Source of the DNA: Asterias rubens
Taxonomy: Eukaryota; Echinodermata; Asteroidea; Forcipulatida; Asteriidae
Direction: 5' to 3'
Length of the DNA stretch: 64,000 nt
NCBI RefSeq assembly: GCF_902459465.1
Contig: NC_047065.1
Span: forward strand, 2,538,309 to 2,602,308
Shown: positions 11,185 to 24,712 of the stretch, piece by piece
Layout: every line of letters starts with the position of its first letter
Position numbering within the stretch: the stretch's first letter is position 1
Made by a program: the position numbers and the translations under genes
Notes under the pieces: model-generated
Databases searched by the model: none
What the model was told of the DNA's origin: nothing
What the model saw: only the letters and a program-made list of their open reading frames with translations

Positions 11185-11640
11185 TTCAGTTTAGACGAGA
11201 CGACTTATTTATGCACTAACAAAAATGTTTGGTCCACAGTGAAAACACTGGCTTATTTGCTTTGCGCACAAAAATATTGGGTATTTTTTGTCAATCATTG
11301 GACTAAAACGTACACCAACAACGTTGTTTTTCGATCTATCCATTAACCTACACGGGTTAATATTCCAGAAAGTATGAAGTACATATACATGTACACTGCA
11401 CTACACTTTGTATACAGCGGTAGGTAGCAAAAATCATTGCACTGTCTGGGCTGATTTTATTTTGATGTTATTATTTTTTATTTTTTTAAACTACACTTGG
11501 AACTGACTAACTTATCATGCTTAACAAAATCGATGTTTTACCTCAAAATCAGTTGTGGCCGAAGGAGGGTACTTCTCGTTTAATTGAAGAAGTTGCATAA
11601 ATTATAACAATCGCCGTGTGATAAAAATGTAACCTGGAAA
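11185..11640. repeat. Relic of a FREP 5' flank without its gene, unit 1
   Basis: It matches the sequence upstream of FREP gene 1 (about 4240-4690) over most of its length, including ACAAAAATGTTTGGTC, TTTATTTGCTTTGCGCACA-like and CAAAATCAGTTGTGGCCGAA, but with many differences. No FREP exon lies next to it. Copies are at 24264-24712, 34743-35190 and 45254-45698, so it predates the array. Confidence 0.65.
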
Positions 11641-12506
11641 AAGGGTACACTATGAAAACTATATTGAATATAACTAATAAAACACACTCAAGATCGGGTG
11701 GGGAAAAGACGCGAGGAAATGCACAACAAAAATAGGAACAGATGACACAAAGTATAGGTTTCTCAAACAAAAATAAAAAATGACTTTATTGATTATAAGA
11801 CAATTTAACAAAAGCAGTATAAAACAATGCAAACCAAAAATGGATGAACTTGTGATCTAAACCTTAAAAATTACTCTGTTCGGAACTTCAAACAAAGAAA
11901 ACCAAGTTAAACCTAAACCAAAATAAACTACAAGAAACCTTGACCAAAGCTAACAAAAAAACAAAACAAAAATCAAATTAAAATCAAAATGGCTTTTGAA
12001 ACTGATTTCATAATTATTAGCAGGAAATACACTTGAAGCAGGCAAAATTATGTAGAAATTAAAACTTAAGCAGAGAGATAAAACAGAAGTGCTCCTTGCG
12101 CTGCCAGGCTGCTATCTGATTGTTATTTAAAGATACAATCAATCACAACCTCAAGTTCAAAATCAATTTAGCAAAATAATATCTATGAAAGTTTCATCAC
12201 ATTGGGATAGCCAGTGAATCCAATCTGAAAGATGTTGAGTACAGGAAATTAGAAACCTACCCAAGTTGGATCATTACCTGTTACACAGTTGTTTATTTTA
12301 GATTTCATTCATAGATTATACTTCTGTCATAGATTATATCTGAGCATTAATTAACCAGGACATATCCATTGCAGTTAATATTAGTCTTATTAGGCCTACT
12401 AAGAGAATAATCGACTTTCCACCATACCGCCATTTGCTTGTTTCAAAGCATTTGCAGTGGGTAAAACCCAAACAGAACAATTATTAGGAAAGGAGACAGT
12501 TGTGGT
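11641..12506. other. A-rich intergenic sequence, no gene recognised, unit 1
   Basis: It includes a low-complexity A-rich stretch (AACAAAAACAAAAC type) near 11940-12000. The short ORFs have no domain signal. Unit 1 has about 60 bp around 11830-11880 that units 2-4 lack. Confidence 0.5.
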
Positions 12507-12879
12507 TTAAGACACTGGACACTATTGGTAATTGTCAAGGACCAGTCTTCTTACTTGGAGTATATAATATGCATAAAATAACAAACCTGTGAAAATTTGA
12601 GCTCAATTGGTCGTCGAAGTTGCCAGTAGCTATGAAAGAAAAAACAACCTTGTCACACGAAGTTGTGTGCTTTCAGATGCTTTGCGAGACCTCAAAATCC
12701 AGTTCTGATGTCTCATAATCAAGTTCGTGGACACTTACTTCTTTCTCGAAACCGCGTCACTTCAGAGAGAGCCGTTACTCACAATGTTGTATACTATCAA
12801 CCTCTCCCCATTACTCGTTACCAAGGTTTTATGCTAATAACTATTTGGAGTAATTACCAATAGTGTCCACTGCCTTTAA
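12507..12879. mobile_element. MITE family A, full length, unit 1 intergenic
   Basis: TTAA then GACACTGGACACTATTGGTA at the left, and CCAATAGTGTCCACTGCC then TTTAA at the right. It has the usual internal GAGACCTC hairpin and the GTCACACGAAGTTGTGTGC block. Copies are at 25559-25932, 36035-36405 and 46548-46920. Confidence 0.75.
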
Positions 12880-13391
12880 AAAGGCGTCGATTTAGTATGG
12901 AACCGTATTAAGCCCTTTTTAATGTTCGTATATATCTAAATTCTATGTGAACAACTTACAATAGCAGATCTTTCATGACAAAATTTACAAAATAAAATAT
13001 TGTATTTGATTCAACAAGCCACCGCATTGTTTATAAAAACACTAGCATCCACTCTCATTATACGAGTCGGATTTAGAACGGGTTATATTAGAAGGGTATC
13101 TTGAGAGTTTTATAAGTATCGCGTTTGTACTTGGAAGTCTTACATACTATACTGGTCGTATTGGGTTTAAAGTGACATTCCTTATTAGTTACTTTCTGCA
13201 ACTATTTTAGCTACCCGATGTCACGATTTTTATACATGTCTCATTTAATCCATTGCATTAAAAGTTAATTCACATTAAATTGTTTTCCATGTTTTCCATT
13301 TTTAGGTTTCAAAGTACAGGTTTAATTATTTTTGTTTAAAAATTTACGAGAAACTTAATAAGGTGAAGCGATAAGGTGATTTATGAGGAGA
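12880..13391. other. 3' flank of FREP gene 2 at the unit boundary
   Basis: AT-rich sequence without a gene. It ends at the unit boundary just before GTTTATTACTGCATACC, the sequence with which every unit begins. Equivalent flanks are at about 25933-26430, 36406-36900 and 46921-47418. Confidence 0.5.
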
Positions 13392-13440
13392 TGTTTATTA
13401 CTGCATACCTTTTTAAAATGGTATCCATCTTAATTAAGGA

Positions 13441-13688
13441 CTAAACTTTCCTTCTAATCTTCATCTCAGTTGTTTTGAGTGAGCGCCAACCCGAAAAGCC
13501 AGCCCACACAATTCCTTCTTGGTTCGTAGTGGCCTCATTGAAGTATCTCCCGTTCAAATTGGAGTAGTAGCAGGCACTGTACCACCAGGCTCCGTGCCAT
13601 CGCTCAGCACAGTTATAAATACTCTTGGCATCGTTGTCTCGGTCTTTGGTCGTAAAGGCCTGGTTATTGTGGGGTGATAACTTGTCTC
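13441..13688 (-). other. Hypervariable exon 4 of FREP gene 2
   Basis: Variable residues are K2, S4, P5, A20, K21, I23, Y24, R29, W30, S37, A38, Y40, Y41, E51, Q56, V60, A62 and W67. Against gene 1, codons 2, 21, 30, 37, 38, 60, 62 and 67 change at two or three bases, while the invariant codons between them are unchanged except for one synonymous GCA/GCC at A33. The distal block (Y40-Y41, V60, A62, W67) matches gene 3, not gene 1. Confidence 0.88.
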
Positions 13689-16600
13689 CTGAAAGATAAC
13701 ACACGTAGCCATTATAGTCATACGTGTAAATAAAGGCGATGTTGACAGGAGGTAACTTTAAACATTAATTTGTTTCGAACATAACTTAGGCCGATAAGGT
13801 GCGATTAGAAACAAATTTATCAATTAATGGAACTGGGATATTGGGAGAAGTGAAGTAAATGTTTCACAATCAGGTCCAATTTTAACTGCATTTTGTTTTC
13901 TTTTTAAAGCCATTGGACACATTCTGAACAGAACCAAAAGTTAAAAGTTCACAGATTTACAAATAACTTACAAAGTTTACAGAAGGTACTGGTGAAAGAC
14001 TTCCCTTGAAATATTATTCCATGAAACGCTTTACTTTTTGAGAAAACATTAAAACACCTATAAATTTTCGATATCAACAATAACAGATTTATTATAAACA
14101 CATGTCATGACATGGCGAAACGTGCGGAAACAAGAGTGGGTTTTCCCGTTATTTTCTCCTGCCTCCGATGACCGATTGAGCCTAACTTTTCACAGGTTTG
14201 TTGTTTTATATTATTATACGTTGTGATACACGAAGTGGCCTTTGGACAATACTGTTTACCGATGACAGTTTAATAAGATAGTTAGAAAATTGCTATCGAA
14301 ATGGGATTTAAAAGCAACGTTTATACGTTATATTTGTTCTCCTCCAAATTGTGGTTTTACGATTCTGTTAAATGTTTCTAGCGAGTTTAAAATGGCTGAA
14401 TTCAAGTTATTTGTCGTACATTTTGTCATTTTTTAGTTTCAAGGGATTAACATCATCTTCCTCTTTTTTACTTGGTGTTGGGCAGCAAAGGATACACCCC
14501 TCCAATTTCGGCTTGGTTTGAGCAGCAAGTGATGCAAAATTCTACTCCTCCTTTTTCCGTCTGGAGTTGAGGAACAAAACAAAAACAATTCCCCCTCCAC
14601 TTTTTAAGGCACTCCAGACACTATCGGTTATTACTCAAAATGATTATTAGAAACCTACTTGAACTAGCATTGGAGAGATGTGAACATTGTGAGAAACGGC
14701 TCCCTCTGAAGGAACGTAGTTTTTGAGAAAGAGGTGATTTCTCATTCAACTATTTGAATCACGATGTTTCTTTTCTCTCTTTCATTGACACCAACCAAAA
14801 GCAATCGGTCACAGCGATAAACACAGACTACCCTGCCATATTTTTGTATAACTACGAAGTTTCCACTTATAGCATCTTACCTGCGGTTCCAGAGTAACTT
14901 CCTACCATCAGCCGGTAGTTATCGCTCACATCGGCGATGCTGAACGAGCCATAAATAGCAAAGCCGGTATCGTCGTCGAGGCCTGTGAGATCTACGCGGA
15001 GTTCGTACTCGCCCTGAGCAGTCAGACGGTGCAAGTTGTCGTTACCCAGCCAAAACTCTCCCTCTAGATTCCCAAAGCCCCGGCTGTAGTTGGCAAAGTC
15101 CAAATAGAAATCTACACTGCCGTCCTGACGCCGCTGGAAAACCTATCAAGGGAACGTGGAGGTTTTTAAAATAACCCTGGTCTTCTTTGACTTGATCAAA
15201 CTTATTCTTATTTACAAATATTCGTAGAGATGAGTACTATCTAATTCACTATAATCCGTGAACTTACCGTCCATCCACCACCGTCTGTTTCCATATCACA
15301 GTATACCTGGAAAGCTTCACCGGAGTCTAGAGGTTGTACCGAGTACACGCCACTGATCAATTCACCCCTCGCAAGAGTCTCGGAACAATCATTTGGAGGG
15401 GCAACTGTACAATAATATTTTATGTAAACATTAAAAAAAAAAGTTTTTATTTCACCAACTGTAAGGACATAGATGTTATAATTTAAAGGCAGTGGACACT
15501 ATTGGTAATTACTCAAAATAATTATTAGCATAAAACTTTACTTGGTAATGAGTAATGGGGAGAGGTTGATGGTATAAAACATTGTGAGAAACGTCTGCAT
15601 CTGAAGTGACGTAGTTTTCGAGAAAGAAGTATTTTTCCACGAATTTGAGTTCGAGACCTCAAGTTTAGAATTTGAGGTCTCGAAATCAACCATCTAAAAG
15701 CACACAACTTCGTGTGACAAGGGTGTTTTTCTTTCATTATTAACTCGCAACTTCGACGACCGATTGAGCTTAAATTTGCACAGGTTTGTTATTTTATGTA
15801 TATGTTGAGATACACCAAGTGAGAAGACTGGTCTTTGACAATTACCAATAGTGTGTCCACTGTCTTTAAGAGAGTGATAATAAAGTCTCAACGTGTTTTT
15901 GAAAAAAAATTAAAGTCACCTTGCAGTGGTATTTTGTCAAAATAAAGCTTTTGTCACTAAAATATGTGTTTTGATGAGTGGAATATGAATACACAATTAA
16001 CTAAGGTTTAAAAAAATTAGTTTCCATGTAATTTACAAATTTGAAAATAAGCCCGACCCAAGAGGGCGCTGTTCCTCACGTCAATCGAGGCGCGATGAAT
16101 CGCATGCAGTGCCAACACAAGATAATGACGCTTGGCGTAAGCTAAAAACATGCCCTCAAAGTTGAAACAATACCTGATTTTTTTCACGTTACGCAAATGC
16201 TCCTTTAGGTTAGTTACGTCTTTCAGGTACCTTCTTCGACTTCCCAACTAGCTGGAAAAATTGTTGGTATGGCGTCATGTTTTAGAAAGGAACTTTTCTC
16301 TTCATGTCAAAATGTGTAGTGTATTCCGGATTCTCGAAGCACGACGGCTCGGAGTGTTTGCTGCACAGCGCTGGAAAAGATTTGCAAACTGACCCCATCT
16401 TTAGTTGATTAGCTGCATCCAGCCATCAGCAATACACCTGGGCCCAATTTCATAGCGCTGCTTAGCGGCCGATTTTGTGCTTATTGTGCGATTTCCATTT
16501 CATAGCCCTGCTAACCGTAAGCACACGAAAATGCATGCTAACCTTCCGATGCTTACCACACGAAAATAAATGACGTCACAATGCAAATCCATGGTAAACA

Positions 16601-17581
16601 CGCAATATGGCCGCCCAATTTTTCTGCTAACCTGTGAAATACGCTAAGGCTTAAGCAAATTGTTCTGCTACAGTAAGCACGCAAATTTGCTTACCGTAAG
16701 CAGCGCTATGAAATTGGGCCCTGGTCGACATTGCCGAAAAAAATGCAAGAAAAAAACTTTTTCGAAACGTACAAACTCACGACTAGGACTTGAATGTACT
16801 TGCTCGTACGTGTGTTCGATGTTTGATCGAGGCAAAGTCTGCCTCGATTGACGTCACAAAAGGGGTAGGCGGAGTCACCCCCACACAACTTTAATTAATT
16901 GTTTAAACATATAAATCGTTAAAAACAATTACTCAAAACATTATTTTATTGTTAAGAAACATATACTCTAATGTTTGAAAACAAAATCATCTATTTCCAG
17001 GTGACTTTAAGCTGCTTTTCCAAGGTCCAGTAAAGTATTTCTATTTCTACAGCACGGCTTGACGTTACCAACAAAGTTATCTTCGGCTTCGTGAACAATC
17101 TTTCTATAGCCTTTATTATAATGTATGTAAAAGCAATAAACTTACGTCTAACATGAAGGAATTCAACCAAGTTAGAAACAGACACTTGAAGATCATCAAG
17201 CTGTCGTCTTAAACCCTGTACCTCCGAGGAGACCGCTGAGACTGTGTTCTGCAATTCCTCGACTGTACGTTTAGTATCAGTAAGCTCGGAGGAAACAGTC
17301 TCCTGATTTGCTGCGACTGTGAACTGCAACTCATCTTGACGTATTGATACTGTATGAAGTATTTCCTGGACGGTCGTACAGTTGTAGCCGCCGGTACCGG
17401 AGTTCACGGGAACGGATCGCCCGCAAACTGGCGGGTTGACTGTGATGTGTGGCTGGCACACACATCGTTCAGTCTCGCTCGTTGTGTAGGGCCCAATGCT
17501 ATGCTGAGTTTGGGATCTTGCTCTCATAGCAAACACGGCTAGGAAGACCAACAGGGTCATTTTCATACAAGCTGGTTCCAT
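13441..17581 (-). CDS. FREP gene 2: secreted fibrinogen-related protein, 4 exons, 360 aa
   Basis: Exons are 17146-17581, 15268-15404, 14881-15142 and 13441-13688, the same lengths as gene 1 (1,083 nt in total), all in phase. Exons 1-3 are almost identical to gene 1: one Asp/Asn change near PHITV and one Phe/Leu change in exon 3. Exon 4 differs strongly at the hypervariable codons. The signal peptide, Cys-containing segment, coiled coil and fibrinogen-related domain are as in gene 1. Intron 1 carries the same MITE A and family D insertions as gene 1, so these two units are recent sisters across exons 1-3. The product is predicted to be secreted, oligomeric and ligand-binding; function is inferred from the family. 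Confidence 0.9.
13904..14266. mobile_element. MITE family B in FREP gene 2 intron 3
   Basis: Same insertion site and ends as 510-872 in gene 1, so it was inherited by duplication. Confidence 0.6.
15484..15869. mobile_element. MITE family A in FREP gene 2 intron 1
   Basis: Orthologous to the insertion at 2092-2477, with very few substitutions. Confidence 0.7.
16437..16724. mobile_element. TIR element family D in FREP gene 2 intron 1
   Basis: Orthologous to 3045-3332, with the same inverted GGGCCCAATTTCATAGC ends. Confidence 0.65.
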
Positions 17582-18314
17582 TTATAAGGCAAACTGATAA
17601 ACAATAAATGTAATTTTGCAGGCAGTTTCGTACTTTCAGTTCAGACAAGACGACTTATTATGGTTTAACTTTTGCTGTGACGCACTAACAAAAATGTTTG
17701 GTCAACAGTGAAAACATTGGTTTATTTGCTTTGCGCACAAAAATATTGTTTCTTTGTCAACCATTGGACCAAAACCTACACCAACAAAGGTTGCTTTTCG
17801 ATGTATCCATTGACTTTGGGACACTATTCCAACAAGTATGAGGAAGTACATACATGTACACTGCATTACACTTGTATACAGTGGTAGGTAGCGCAAAGTT
17901 AATCTGTGCACTGTCTGGGATGATTTTATTTTGTACTTGTCTTCTTTTTTCAAACTAGATTTGGAACAAGCTTAACAAAATCGACGTTTTACCTCAAAAT
18001 CAGTTGTGGCCGAAGAAGGATACGTCATGTTTAATTGGAGAAGCTGCATAAATTATAACAATCGCCGTGTGACAAGAGTATCCGCGATGTGCCCAACACA
18101 TACAGTTGGTCTTTAAAGCTGCAAGAAAATAAATTGCAAGAAAATAGTTGCACAGAATTGTGTGTTTTCAGATGCCTGAGACAGGCTTCATGCTAAAGCC
18201 TTTCTCAGGTTCAATTTTTGTGTGTGAAAAGTAACCTCTTTCTCTAAAACTACATTAATCAAAAGGGTGTCATTTCTAACAACATTTGATAACATCAACA
18301 GCTCTCCAGTGCTC

Positions 18315-18673
18315 TTAAAGCCATTGGACCCTTTCTGAATAGAACAAAAATTTAAAGTTCACAGATTTACAAATAACTTACAGGGTTTACAGAAGGTAAT
18401 GGTGAAAGACTTTCCTTGAAATATTATTCAATGAAATGCTTTACTTCTTGAGAAAACATTAAAACAATTATCAATTCTCGTTATCGAGAATAACGGATTT
18501 ATTTAAAACACATGTCATGACATGGCGAAACGTGCGGAAACAAGGGTGGGGTCTCCCGTTATTTTCTCCCGACTCCGATGAACGATTGAGCCTAAATTTT
18601 CACAGGTTTGTTATTTTATATATTATTTGTGATACAAGATGTGTGGGCCTTTGGACAATACTGTTTACCGATG
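18315..18673. mobile_element. MITE family B upstream of FREP gene 2
   Basis: Orthologous to 4923-5282. Confidence 0.6.
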
Positions 18674-19147
18674 TTGTGCGATTGCTTTAACAAAGTAAGT
18701 TTTCATGGTCGTTTGTTTTTTGGAGTAATTACCATTCTACTTTATACCCCGCCTTTAAAGTGTTTTAATTAACTTTTGTTCCATTCAGAGGGAGGTAATA
18801 CTCGCATTGCGACCACAGAAGATGGGCAGGAGTTGCTGATTGATAGCTCCTATGTGTGTCAGTACTGTGGGAAGAAATTGAAGACATATTACCAACTCAA
18901 GACGCACATGACCATCCATAAGAATGAGCAGGTAAGAACAGGTGTTCGTTTGTCCATTTTTCTAGATGATCTACCCTTTAAGGAACTCGGCAAACTCGCG
19001 CAAGGGGATATACACACCAAGCTGGCAACAGCCAATCTCTCTTATAAAAACATTGGTTTAATGTCTACGATTAGGAATTATACAAATCAAGAAACAATAC
19101 TTATTCTAGTCATTGTAAAATCCGCGATTTGCTTGGAGCCCACAACC

Positions 19148-19364
19148 TTGCAATAGACCGATCCATTAGTTAGGCTCCGCCCACGGCGCACGTGTGAGCA
19201 AGAACATGTGCGCCTCTCCGATGTCATTCTGCACAACTCTGCCGGGCGCGCCAAGCCTACGCACACGCATGTCGGACCTTAATTTGTCGGACTTTTGGTT
19301 GCGCAATGGGTTGTGATTGGTCAAAACGTAATGGGGCGGGACTTAATGGATCGGTCTATTGCAA
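19148..19364. mobile_element. 217-bp TIR element, unit 2
   Basis: Orthologous to 5753-5969, with the same perfect arms (TTGCAATAGACCGATCC). Confidence 0.75.
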
Positions 19365-19716
19365 GTCCTGCAGTCTAACCACTGGACCATGTTGACATGG
19401 AATGGGAGGAGAGACATACTTTTTCCTGATCTAAAGGCCTTTTTACATACAGTACCCCAGAGAATTGAAGTAGCCTTTTATGAATGCAAACTAAAGAGGT
19501 CTGATGTACATAGGGGCTTTGAAACCCAATTTGACCCCAAGTGTGATTATCATTGTTACAGGTGTACAAGTGCGTTCTAAAATTCTGCAATACAACCTAC
19601 AAGGATCAGTTAGGACCAGATACTCGTCCTAACTTAGGACTATCCATGCAATTTGTATATCTCCTTGGACTTGTCCTAAGTTAGGAGTAGTCCTAACTCT
19701 GTGTGAAATCGACCCC

Positions 19717-20052
19717 TGGACACTAGCCAGTCGTCTAGAGAAGAGACTGGACGGCTGCTATACGAGAATGCTTCGCTGTGTTAAACAGATTCATTGGGAC
19801 AGGCATGTCACAAACCTGGAACTTTACGGTGGACTACCGAGAGTTAGCACCAAGATTAGGGCAAGAAGGCTGAGACTAGCAGGTCACTGTGTCAGACCGT
19901 CAGACATGCTGAGCTGGCAGTGAGCAAGCTTGTGCTTTGGGTCCCTACTCAAGGTCACTGTTCCCCTCTGGACTGCGTCGGGAAGAGCTGCGTACAGCAA
20001 TGGAGGACCAACGTGTTTGGAGGGCCACCATCCGATGCTCCGCATCGACTGA
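19717..20052 (+). pseudogene. LINE 3'-end fragment, unit 2
   Basis: Orthologous to 6322-6657. It has the same LEKRLDGCYTRMLR and RRLRLAGHC motifs and the same TGA after LSWQ. Confidence 0.7.
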
Positions 20053-21803
20053 ATGAATTAAAATCTTCTTCTTCCTTTCAAGTGCTGCTTCAATAATTGA
20101 AGATTACCGCACTGCGGCTGGGCGCGTGAAACCATGAGACCGTAAGCCAATCTCAAGTGCGAGTGTTATAATGACAAATTATAGCACTTCTGTTTCCCTT
20201 CGGCCTTGTTGGATAATGGATAAGGGACCCAGACGCACTATATTTTTCCATACACAAGCTTTCAGGCAAACATGATGCACAGCTTAATGCAATATGCGGT
20301 GTTGGAACAGCACAATATGCAGGGTGTGTTTATGGGCCATGCAATAGAAGTCACACCTCTTGTTGCTAAGGGTCGAACAATCAGAATCGAGGATTCAAGT
20401 CTGCTGTCAATACAGAAATAAATTTACTCACACAGAAGAAGATGCAAGTTGATACGTTCAGTTCTTACTGCACTGTTTCCCCAAAAAGCAACAAATCTGT
20501 TTTAGCCACACCAGTTGCGATATGCCAACAAGTCAACATTTCAAAGCTTTATATTATGGTTATAACCAAACCTGTTTCAGTTGAATTGTCCTTAAGTCAA
20601 TTATTGGCCAATGACTGCAACAGTTATTGGTTACAGTTGGGAAAACAAACCCCAAGTAGGAAATGTTCAAAGGATATTTAAAGACACTGGACACTATTAG
20701 TAATTGTCAAAGACTAGTCTTCACAGTTGGTGTATCTCAACATAATATGCATAAAATAACAAACCTCATTATTTTGTCTCATTTGTTGATACACAGCGGG
20801 GATAAACCGTACAAGTGTGATGCTTGTGAGAAGACGTTCAACCGCCCGGATAAGCTAAAGAGACATAACCTCACTCACGATCCTGTCAAGAAACTCAAAT
20901 GTCCGTTCCGCTCCTTGACTGGATGCGAGAAGATGTTCAACCGTCCTGATAAACTCAAAGCACATATCATATCACAAAGCGGCATCAAGCCCTTTAAGTG
21001 TCCGCAGTGTTTCAAGTGTTTCAGCCGACGCCCCAATTTGGCGGAGCATATGCGAATTCATACCGATGACTATACCATTCGTTGTAAAGTATGTAATAAA
21101 GGATTCGCCCGTGAGAAATATAAGAATGCTCATAATTGTCCGAGATGGGCACAAACAAGGGAAGCACTGAAATCCAATATAGAATGTGACATGAATGAAT
21201 CTGTCCTTGGTGATTTGTCAAACGAAGCTTTGAAACAAACTGAATCCATCGTCGATGCCAAGTCTCCATCTCACAACATCTCCAAACATAATGAGAAACC
21301 CGAAGAAGTACATCCAGTTCTCTTAACTAAGACAAGGCAAGTCAGACTCAGGCACTCTGGTTTCTCTATAGAAGGTTCATATGCTTGACGACACGGTCAC
21401 GAGTGAGGCTCCGAGGAGTAGACGATGGCGTGGCGGAGCAAGAGGCAGGCCAAGACGTGTCACTCAGAAGAGAAAAATTCAGAATTGATCGACGGAGGAT
21501 ATTGAGAGAGACTTAGAGGCTATCAGGAGTGGCTTGGAGGAGCAGCAACGACAGGAGATGGAGAGACAGAAAGCCAACCAGGAATCCGCAGAGCATCAAC
21601 AAGATGGGGATCTGATGGCAGGAAGCTCACAGATGATAACGATCATGGTGACCCCTGACCAGGAGGTGGTCAGTGTCACATCGGGAGAGACGGTCACTTT
21701 GAAACAGCAACAACAGCCAACTATTTCAACTCTACTGCTATTGCACTTCGATCACCATTCTCCGCTTACAAGCAAGTGCCGAATTTCTGCGCCAGCTCTG
21801 TAA

Positions 21804-23793
21804 GCGTAGAATTCCTAAGTAACATGGAATACGCTTGGCACAAGCCAAAATTCCCTGCTAACCAGTGAAATAAGCTTGACATAAGTATTGTCATCTGTTC
21901 TTTTTACACAATCAATGCATTTCTTATCTTTAGGATAGGAGTCATTTTTCTGAAATGAAATATCAAAAATAATGAACACAATCAATGTTTTTTTTTACTG
22001 ATTCCAATCACACACTGTCAAATTCAATCATTGTTATTAACTAAATGAACTTTTAGACAAATCTTTGTATATGTGCATTTAATTCCTGAACCATCATAGA
22101 CATCTGTGACAGACAGGGGCCTTATTTCATGGCTCTGCTTACCGTAAGCAAAGAATCAGCGCTTGCGGATCAGGGAGTTCCATGCTGATGTTAAGCGTAT
22201 TTCATGGTTAGCTGGGAACTTTTGCTGCTGCATACTCCAATATACTAGGCATTCTTTGCTTACACAGCTAGCACAGAAAACCTGTGCTTGGCTTTCACAG
22301 TAAGCGAATAATGGGGATCGTAAGTGCAGACTTCAGCAGTAAGCAAAGCCATGAAATTGAGCCCATATGAACTGGATAATTTAAAAAAAAAAAACTAATC
22401 ATGAGGATATTCAATCTTGTGAAATTTAGATATTATTGTTAGAACTGTATTAATAGGACAAATCTTTGCTGAGGTGATATTTATTTGTTTACAGTGTTTC
22501 ATTGGATGACATTTTATCTAGTTGTACATCTTTATATGTTTTAAAGGTGTACATTGTGGCCATTGTGCAGAAGATTAGATTAAGTTCATCTTTTAGCTTT
22601 CAATAGGAGACTTTCAAACGCTAGGTGGCAGCAGACATACCGGGTAAATTTCCCTTGTTTACGTAGTTCTGAACATGCGCATAATTCTGAGAACAATGGA
22701 TTTACCCGGTAAGTCTGCTGCCCTCTATCGTCCCAGAAAGTCTCCCATTGTCACACCAAATCAACATACGTGAAATATTCATCAAATTCAGTGACCACAA
22801 ACAAAAGGGCTTTCTTATTGCTATAAGGAGTTTGTATTATTTTAGGCTCATTTTGATTGCAACAATTGAAATAATCAGCAGTTTTGTTTGCAAGGTTATA
22901 AAATCTATTTTACTCAAGCTTTGATGGTGTGTTAGATGGAAGTACTTCTCTGGAGGATTGGTACTAGTGAACCATTTAAATCTGTGAGTTTCCACATTGA
23001 AAGTAGTTATTTTCCCCCAGGAAACTTTGTCTTCTAAAACGATGTGTTTTCATTTATTGAATGATGTATACATGTACATGTATGTATGCCAATTGAGGTG
23101 TTTGAAATTATTAAACCAAACTTAAAAGGTCCAGAATGTTGTATTCAGAAGAAAGCTGTTGAGTTGTTTTGTTTTTGTGTATATTTAATGAGTCAAACAA
23201 AGACTGAGGCAAGAAAAGATTGCTGTAGCAAAACAATAAAAAACGCCAGAAATTGGTGGCAAGGTCGTAATTTTTAACCTTATCGCAAATACTCTGTACG
23301 TGCACAATAGACGTGGAATGAGATGCATGGTGGTCTAGCTATAGCTATCAAATTTGGGTACTAGCTAGACCAGCATGCACCTCATTCGGCAGTTTGCGCC
23401 TGCGCAATGGTATTTGCGAAAAGGTCTGTGGGTGCATAGCACCACTAGTAAATAAACTCCCGAGCACAGATGTGCATAATGTTATAATACACAAACAAGT
23501 TGCAAGATAATAATGAAAGAAAAAAACACCCTTGTCACACGGTGACGAAGTTGTGTGCTTTCTGATGCTTGATTTCTAGACCTCAAATTCTCTGAGGTCT
23601 CGAAATCAAGATCGTGGAAAATTACTTCTTTCTCGAAAACTACGTCACTTAATACTAAACGTGTCCAGCCGTCATTTTCACCAAACTCTGCCTAACTTTA
23701 GAATCAATTTTAGGGCTTAGGACGAGTTCAGTTCCGTAACCATGGGCCTATGATGTTACGACGCATTGAACCCATCTCCTATAGGACGAGTTA
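21804..23793. other. Intergenic spacer, unit 2, no gene
   Basis: It corresponds to 8410-10717. It holds a family D element (22117-22365), the GGCAGCAGACATACC TIR element (22605-22746) and the ACCTTATCGCAAATAC TIR element (23276-23425). A deletion after 21886 removes about 300 bp found in units 1, 3 and 4. No protein-coding signal was seen. Confidence 0.5.
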
Positions 23794-24136
23794 ATAATAA
23801 TAATAACCCGTTTTTATATAGCGCTTTACACCAGAAAGGCATCCCAAAGCGCTTCATCGTTATTACCCCTGGTCACTGGGCCTTAAATCACTCCTGAAAC
23901 CATCTCAGCTCCCTGGTAGGGAGTATGCAGCCTGTGCAACATTAATTTGCGCTACTCGGCTAAATCAATCACAAGAACCATCTCTGCCCTCACAGGTACC
24001 CATTTACCCCTGGGTGGAGAGAAGCAATTATAGTGAAGTGTCTTGCTCAGGGACACAAGTGTCACGACCGGGATTCGAACCCACACTCTGCTGAACAGAA
24101 GCACCAGAGCATCTATCCGCTTGGCCACGACACCCT
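23794..24136 (-). mobile_element. tRNA-derived SINE, unit 2
   Basis: Same SINE and same GAGTTA flanks as unit 1 (10718-11060), inherited by duplication. The A-box and B-box motifs are intact. Confidence 0.8.
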
Positions 24137-24263
24137 GAGTTACTCGTCCTAACTCGAGATAGGATTTATCCTAGCATTTCGTGAAATCGGCTGCAGTGCC
24201 TTTAATTCTAATTGCAACATTCATTTCAATTCAATTCACTTTATTGTCCCAGATGGGAAATTC

Positions 24264-24712
24264 AGTTTAGACGAGACGACTTATTTATGCACTAACAAAA
24301 ATGTTTGGTCCACAGTGAAAACACTGGCTTATTTGCTTTGCGCACAAAAATATTGGGTATTTTTTGTCAATCATTGGACCAAAACGTACACCAACAACGT
24401 TGTTTTTCGATCTATCCATTAACCTACACGGGTTAATATTCCAGAAAGTATGAAGTACATATACATGTACACTGCACTACACTTTGTATACAGCGGTAGG
24501 TAGCAAAATTCATTGCACTGTCTGGGCTGATTTTATTTTGTTGTTATTATTATTATTTTTTTTAAACTACACTTGGAACTGACTAACTTATCATGCTTAA
24601 CAAAATCGATGTTTTACCTCAAAATCAGTTGTGGCCGAAGGAGGGTACTTCTCGTTTAATTGAAGAAGTTGCATAAATTATAACAATCGCCGTGTGATGA
24701 AATGTTACCTGG
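24264..24712. repeat. Relic of FREP 5' flank, unit 2
   Basis: Ortholog of 11185-11640. No FREP exon is attached. The following 24713-25558 is A-rich with no gene seen. Confidence 0.6.

Larger units (their letters stand above)
18789..21803 (+). pseudogene. C2H2 zinc-finger gene remnant, unit 2
   Basis: The 5' exon 18789-18931 is the best preserved copy: acceptor ATTCAG, an open frame through [20 protein letters not shown], a complete finger [21 protein letters not shown], and donor GTAAGA. The downstream part (open 20663-21388) has the same finger series, the same His-to-Gln loss (IISQSG), and the same frameshift and TGA before the Gln-rich tail as unit 1. The internal deletion inside MITE A that joins AACAAACCT to the zinc-finger exon is also shared. 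Between the exons lie the 217-bp TIR element (19148-19364) and the LINE fragment (19717-20052). It is a pseudogene on shared lesions; whether a truncated transcript is made is unknown. Confidence 0.75.
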
